Assembly (NCBI GenBank): GCA_000415505.1
Contig: KE354397.1
Coordinates: 1 to 47,294 of the forward strand
Length of the DNA: 47,294 nucleotides
DNA from: Streptomyces afghaniensis 772
GTDB lineage: Bacteria; Actinomycetota; Actinomycetes; Streptomycetales; Streptomycetaceae
Direction of reading: 5' to 3'
Notes under the pieces: generated by a model
Databases searched by the model: none
The model's input: only the letters and a program-made list of their open reading frames with translations
What the model was told of the DNA's origin: nothing
Program-made: the position numbers and the translations under genes
Shown: one piece after another, positions 43,149 through 47,294 of the stretch
How the letters are laid out: each line of letters begins with the position of its first letter
How positions within the stretch are numbered: position 1 is the stretch's first letter

Positions 43149-43925
43149 ATGGGTACCGCCAGGACACCGCAGCGCAGGGCCATACTCACCGGCGGGCTGG
43201 CTGCCACCGCAGCGATGCTCACCGCCTGCTCGTCGAACCCGGACACCTCGAACGCGGGGAAGACATCGGCCGTGGGCGCGGCGAAATCCCCCTCGCCCTC
43301 GCCCGCGGCGGGCCCGCGACCGGACTCGCCCTGGGGGGCGTTCGCGCGGCTGATGGACGGCAACAAGCGCTGGGTGGACGGAAAGCTCCAGCACCCCGAC
43401 CGCGACCCGAAGCGGCGCGAGTTCGTCGCCGAGGCGCAGGACCCCTACGGCGTCATCCTCTCCTGCATCGACTCCCGCGTCCCGCCGGAGCTCGTCTTCG
43501 ACACGGGCCTCGGCGACCTGTTCGTGATGCGCACCGGCGGACAGGTCGTGGGGCCGGTGGTCGTCGGTTCAGTGGAGTACGGTCCGATGACCTCCGGCAC
43601 TCCGCTCATCGTGGTCCTCGGACACCAGCGCTGCGGTGCGATCAAGGCGGCCTACGAGGCGATGCGCGACGGCAAGAAGCTCCCCGGCAACCTCCAGGCG
43701 ATCTCCGACGCCCTGCGGCCGGCCTACCGGGAGACCGCCAGGCAGCAGCACACCGACCCGGTCGACGCCATGGTGCGGATCCACATCAAGCAGACCGCCG
43801 CCGAGCTGCGGACCAACCGGGACCTCGCCCCGCTCGTGAAGAAGGGCGACCTGGCAGTCGTCAGCGCCTACTACTCGCTCGACACCGGCCGCGTGGAGGT
43901 CCTCACCGGCGCGCCCTCCGCCTGA
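43149..43925 (+). CDS. exported beta-class carbonic anhydrase (Tat/lipoprotein signal)
   Basis: A 258-aa protein. The N-terminus TPQRRAILTGGLAATAAMLTAC combines a twin-arginine-like RR motif with a lipobox (LTAC, Cys27), followed by a Ser/Pro/Ala linker to about residue 58. The beta-carbonic anhydrase domain has Zn ligands C106 (with D108 and R110 in SCIDSRVPPE), H159 and C162 in VLGHQRCGAIKAA. It hydrates CO2 to bicarbonate. Its likely place is outside the membrane, lipid-anchored, which is uncommon since most beta enzymes are cytoplasmic. ATG 43149 has a good purine-rich Shine-Dalgarno region. Confidence 0.9.
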   Translation: MGTARTPQRRAILTGGLAATAAMLTACSSNPDTSNAGKTSAVGAAKSPSPSPAAGPRPDSPWGAFARLMDGNKRWVDGKLQHPDRDPKRREFVAEAQDPYGVILSCIDSRVPPELVFDTGLGDLFVMRTGGQVVGPVVVGSVEYGPMTSGTPLIVVLGHQRCGAIKAAYEAMRDGKKLPGNLQAISDALRPAYRETARQQHTDPVDAMVRIHIKQTAAELRTNRDLAPLVKKGDLAVVSAYYSLDTGRVEVLTGAPSA

Positions 43926-43940
43926 CCCGGAAACCACGAC

Positions 43941-43972
43941 GACCGGGCGGGAAAAACGTTCCACGCCCGGTC
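43941..43972 (+). terminator. hairpin after the carbonic anhydrase gene
   Basis: Arms GACCGGGCG (43941-43949) and CGCCCGGTC (43964-43972) form a 9-bp stem with a 14-nt loop, 15 nt after the stop. The loop contains GGAAAAACGTTCC, a LacI-operator-like near-palindrome that could serve the lacI-type gene downstream. Confidence 0.6.
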
Positions 43973-44039
43973 ACGTTATACTTGCGGCGCCCATGAAGGC
44001 CACCGTCGTGCCTGGTCGCACGGCTGCAACAGCGAGGGG

Positions 44040-45059
44040 GTGGACGCCGTTCCGGCACGCCCCGCCCGCATCCAGGACGTCGCGGCCGCCGCCGGCGTCT
44101 CGGTGTCCACCGTGTCGAACGTGCTCAACCGGCCCGAGCGCGTCACCGCACAGACCGCCGAGCGCGTCCGCATCGCCGTCGCCGCGCTCGACTACGTCCC
44201 CCACCCCGGAGCCGCCGGACTGCGCACCGGGCGCGCCTCGGCCATCGGCCTGGTGCTGCCCGACGTGACCAACTCCTTCTACGCGCGCATCGCCCGGGGC
44301 GCCGCGGACGCGGCCTACGACCACGGCTACTCCCTCGTCCTCTGCCACAGCGGAGACGACCCGGAACGGGAGCAGGGCTACTTCAGCATGCTCGTCGAGC
44401 AGCGGGCCGTCGGCGTCGTCGTCGTGCCGCTCGGCGCCGACCCGGGCCGGCTCGCCCGGCTGCGCGAGCGGGGCATCCCGCTCGTCCTGGCCGATCGCGC
44501 GATGCCCGACCGGGAGGGCTGCTCGGCCTCCGTCGACGACATCGCCGGCGGCCGGATCGCCGTGCAGCACCTCCTCGACCGCGGGGCGCGCGACATCCTC
44601 GTCGTCAACGGCGAGCGCGGCATACGCCAGTGCGCCGACCGCTACCAGGGCGCCCGGCAGGCCGTGCGCAGCCGGCGCGAGGCACGGCTGGACCAGGTCG
44701 GCGCCGAGCGGATGACCGTCGCGTACGGCACACGGATCGCGCACGACCTCGGGGACCTGCCCGACGGGGTCTTCTGCACCAACGACTTCCTCGCGGCGGG
44801 CCTGTGCCGCGGGCTGACCGACCGGGGCGTGCGCGTCCCCGAGGAGGTCCAGGTGGTCGGCTACGGCGATCTCGACATCGCGACCTTCGGCGCCACCACC
44901 CTCACGACGGTCCGGCAGCCGGTCGAGGACCTCGGCCGGGCAGCGGTGGAGATGCTCCTCGACGAGATCGAGGCCCGCGCGGACCACGTCCACGAGACCC
45001 GCGTCTTCGCCCCCGGCCTCGTCGTGCGCGACTCCACCCGACCGCCCGCCGACGACTAG
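44040..45059 (+). CDS. LacI-family transcriptional regulator
   Basis: A 339-aa regulator. The N-terminal HTH is RIQDVAAAAGVSVSTVSNVLNRPERV (about residues 10-35) with the hinge region LDYVPHPGAAGLRTGRASAIGLVLPD. The periplasmic-binding-like effector domain includes NSFYARIARGAADAAYDHGYSLVLCHSGDD, FCTNDFLAAGLCRGL and a C-terminal TTLTTVRQPVEDLGRAAVEMLL. The effector is probably a sugar. GTG 44040 follows GAGGGG directly. Its stop overlaps the convergent glycoside-hydrolase-like gene by 4 nt, so regulation of that gene is plausible but not shown. Confidence 0.92.
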   Translation: MDAVPARPARIQDVAAAAGVSVSTVSNVLNRPERVTAQTAERVRIAVAALDYVPHPGAAGLRTGRASAIGLVLPDVTNSFYARIARGAADAAYDHGYSLVLCHSGDDPEREQGYFSMLVEQRAVGVVVVPLGADPGRLARLRERGIPLVLADRAMPDREGCSASVDDIAGGRIAVQHLLDRGARDILVVNGERGIRQCADRYQGARQAVRSRREARLDQVGAERMTVAYGTRIAHDLGDLPDGVFCTNDFLAAGLCRGLTDRGVRVPEEVQVVGYGDLDIATFGATTLTTVRQPVEDLGRAAVEMLLDEIEARADHVHETRVFAPGLVVRDSTRPPADD

Positions 45060-47294
45060 GGCCCGTCCTCCGGGCCGGACGGGATCCGCAGCGTCACCGG
45101 CCCCAGCAGCCCCGACGACAGCTGGGAGTCGAACGCCCAGGCCGTCGGCGTGGCCTCCGCGAGATACGGCGCCAGGGTGCCCCGGACGGTCACCTCCAGC
45201 CGCACGGTACGCCCGGCGGCACCGCGCAACGGGAAACGGTACGGCGCGCAGAACGCCTCACCGGCCGGCTCCCCGTCGACCGACACCTCCACACTGCCCC
45301 GCACCCGTCCGAGATCCAGTACGGGATCGGGCCCCGACGGCACATCCAGGACCCGCGCGTACGTCACGCCTCCGCTCCAACTGCCCAGCCCCAGCTCCCG
45401 CCAGTCCCCCAGGGGCAGCGGCGCCGGCACGGCACGCACCCGCACCGGCCCCCGCCAGGCGGAGCCGCCCCGCAGGACCGCCGTGGGTTCCGTGACCACC
45501 TCGACAGGCGTCGGCTCCTGGAGCGGCTGACCGAGTTTCAGCCGATCGCCGTCCAGGGGCAGTTCCGGCCCGTCTCCGACGCGCGCACTCGCGCGAAGCA
45601 GCAACGGCAGGGCGAGCGACACCGTTCCCGCCGGCACGGTGAACCGGAAGCGCTGCGGCATCGCGTGGACATCGTCGGTGGACCGCGACGGCCATACGGT
45701 GCCGCCGAGCACCGGCCGGCCGGTGAGCCACCCGGTGTCCGGCAGCGGGTGCGGCCGTACCACGGCGTGGCAGTGCTGCACCTCGCCCCGCCTGCGCTCG
45801 TCCTCGACGGTCCGCCCCCGCCAGTCACCCGACCCGGCCTCCCAGCCGGCGCCGCTGACCAGGGCCGTCACCCCGGCCCCGGACCGCACCACCAGGTCGA
45901 CGAACACCGCGTCCCGGGCGTCGGCACCGTCGGCCACGACCTCCAGGGTGTGCTCGCCCGCCCCGAGCTCCGGTTCGTGGCGGAAGAACATCGGCACGGC
46001 GCCCCAGTCCGCCTCGTAGTACTCCACCTTCTCCTGCCGCGCCACGACCTCCCCGTCGAGCAGCACGGTGACCGCCGAGGCGGCACCCACGACGAGTACC
46101 GCCCGGGCGTCGCCGCCCGGCACCCGGAGCCGCGCCCGGTAGGCGACGCGGCCGTCCGGCCGCACCCCGTCCGGGGGCCGCATGAACCGCGGACGCGGCC
46201 CGAGCCCGCCCGGCTCCGACAGACAGAAGAAGCTGCCCAAGGGAGTGCCCTCGGCGGCCGAGATCGTCGAGGGGCGGCTCTGGGCGCCGGACAGTTCGTA
46301 CTCGAGCACGTTGCGGTCCCGGGCCACCGTGACCCGGGCGGAGGCCAGATAGCCGCCGCCGTCCGGCTCCAGCGGCTCGCCGTTCCACCACACCCGCTTG
46401 ACGCACTCCGCGCCGACGTGCAGTTCGGCCGGCCCCCGGTGGCCGGTCTCCACGATCGCCCGGACCCGCGCGGCCGTTGCGCCGCCCGGCACCGGGACAC
46501 GGACGAACTCCTCGTTCACCAGCCCCTTGAGACCCAGCAGCCCGCCCGGGTCCGGGATGCCCCGGCTCGACGAGTACACGGCGACGCCCCAGCCCGCGTC
46601 GGGTGGTACCAGGGGCAGTTCACCGGCCAGGATCCGCTCCACGGCCGTGGCGTCCAGCGGCTCGGGCACCTCATCGAACGGCACCGGCGGCAGGACACGG
46701 ACCCGGTTGCCGTACGTGACCCGGGTCCGTTCCCAAGCCCCGCCCTCGGTCCACTCCATGGTCCAGATCTGCGGCTCGTCCACCGGCGAACCCGGGGGCA
46801 GCGCCAGATCGCCCCAGGTGTTGTCCATGGTGGGGACCAGACGGCCGTGCCAGCCGGTCGAGACGTCGAGCACCTGGGCGGGCGCCTCCAGTTGAGGGCC
46901 CGTGGGCGTCGGCCGGCCCTCGCGCCACACGACCAGGACCGCGGGGGCGCCGTCCAGCGGCACGTCGATGGTCGAGACGTTGCCGTCGCCGGAGACGGTG
47001 ACGTGCGCGGGGGTGCGGGAACCGGTCGCCGGGTTCCAGACCGCGGCCTCGGCGACGGCGGCCCGCACGGTGACGGACGAGGTGCCGGCGTCACCCGAGG
47101 GGGACGACCCCGGCCGCAGCGGATGCGCGCCGATCTCGGGGAAGGCCGCCGTGACCAGAGCCACCGCCTCGTTCCCCGTCCGCCGGACGAGCAGCGGCAC
47201 GTCGCCCGTGGCGTGACCGGCGACGTCGGTCACGGCCGCCGCGCCGGCCTCCGGGTCGCGCACCCGCTCCAGGCCGGGATGCGCCGGCAGGGCC
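45056..47294 (-). CDS. large glycoside-hydrolase-like protein, N-terminus outside the window (partial)
   Basis: At least 745 residues in frame to the right edge. The open frame continues past 47263, so the true start lies beyond the window. The sequence is beta-rich and made of carbohydrate-binding-like sandwiches: LRVPGGDARAVLVVGAASAVTVLLDGEVV and a final GSVEVSVDGEPAGEAFCAPYRFPL resemble the galactose-binding-like domains that close alpha-L-rhamnosidases (GH78/GH106) and GH2-type enzymes. The catalytic domain is not in view, so enzyme class is unresolved. The C-terminal DLGRVRGSVEV block recalls GH106. It is convergent with the LacI regulator. Confidence 0.65.
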   Translation of the reverse strand, partial: ALPAHPGLERVRDPEAGAAAVTDVAGHATGDVPLLVRRTGNEAVALVTAAFPEIGAHPLRPGSSPSGDAGTSSVTVRAAVAEAAVWNPATGSRTPAHVTVSGDGNVSTIDVPLDGAPAVLVVWREGRPTPTGPQLEAPAQVLDVSTGWHGRLVPTMDNTWGDLALPPGSPVDEPQIWTMEWTEGGAWERTRVTYGNRVRVLPPVPFDEVPEPLDATAVERILAGELPLVPPDAGWGVAVYSSSRGIPDPGGLLGLKGLVNEEFVRVPVPGGATAARVRAIVETGHRGPAELHVGAECVKRVWWNGEPLEPDGGGYLASARVTVARDRNVLEYELSGAQSRPSTISAAEGTPLGSFFCLSEPGGLGPRPRFMRPPDGVRPDGRVAYRARLRVPGGDARAVLVVGAASAVTVLLDGEVVARQEKVEYYEADWGAVPMFFRHEPELGAGEHTLEVVADGADARDAVFVDLVVRSGAGVTALVSGAGWEAGSGDWRGRTVEDERRRGEVQHCHAVVRPHPLPDTGWLTGRPVLGGTVWPSRSTDDVHAMPQRFRFTVPAGTVSLALPLLLRASARVGDGPELPLDGDRLKLGQPLQEPTPVEVVTEPTAVLRGGSAWRGPVRVRAVPAPLPLGDWRELGLGSWSGGVTYARVLDVPSGPDPVLDLGRVRGSVEVSVDGEPAGEAFCAPYRFPLRGAAGRTVRLEVTVRGTLAPYLAEATPTAWAFDSQLSSGLLGPVTLRIPSGPEDGP

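Overview
The window is high-GC actinobacterial DNA, almost certainly from a Streptomyces chromosome. Third codon positions are heavily G/C, GTG and TTG starts are common, and many genes have typical Streptomyces relatives: an AraC/VOC pair, a NarL-type two-component system, a mycothiol-type DinB-like protein, an F420-type nitroreductase and an EgtA/GshA-like ligase. I saw no rRNA, tRNA, CRISPR array, transposase or integrase.

Layout. 0-7 kb: a decayed ROK-family remnant, a small membrane protein, an AraC regulator with a VOC protein, a short UvrA-like ABC protein closed by a textbook terminator, three small proteins and a P-loop kinase/NUDIX fusion. 7-13 kb: a dipeptide/oligopeptide ABC transporter in the unusual order C-A-B-D-F. 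13-18 kb: a metallo-beta-lactamase-fold gene broken by three frameshifts, an M20 peptidase, a geranylgeranyl-reductase-like flavoenzyme, and a divergent F420-type nitroreductase/TetR pair whose intergenic region is a 19-bp repeat array.

18-22.7 kb is the most unusual part. Three tandem small ORFs of 56-58 codons share the C-terminus GGGAERIG. One starts with TTG and is easily missed. They feed directly, through a TTGA stop-start overlap, into a stand-alone HExxH-type (aKG-HExxH peptide beta-hydroxylase-like) enzyme. A divergent gene encodes a putative zinc metallopeptidase with an HExxxH motif. This looks like a compact RiPP-type peptide modification locus with FxsA-like leaders but a different, Gly-rich AERIG core and no radical SAM enzyme in the window. 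A two-TM membrane protein of unknown function converges on it.

22.9-33 kb: a histidine kinase/response regulator pair, a small membrane protein, a methyltransferase, a complete branched-chain amino acid type ABC transporter (livHMGF plus a convergent substrate-binding gene), and a MarR/MFS drug-efflux pair. 33-41 kb: a DinB-like protein, an SDR, an MFS permease, a glutamate-cysteine-ligase-family enzyme, a Gfo/Idh/MocA oxidoreductase overlapping a ThuA protein, and a methyltransferase divergent from a MerR regulator across a perfect 20-bp palindrome. 41-47.3 kb: an MFS transporter of the sialate/lactate type next to a sialidase C-terminal relic, an exported beta-carbonic anhydrase, a LacI regulator, and the 3' part of a large glycoside-hydrolase-like protein running off the right edge.

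All functional names come from motif and family recognition by eye. No database search was possible.
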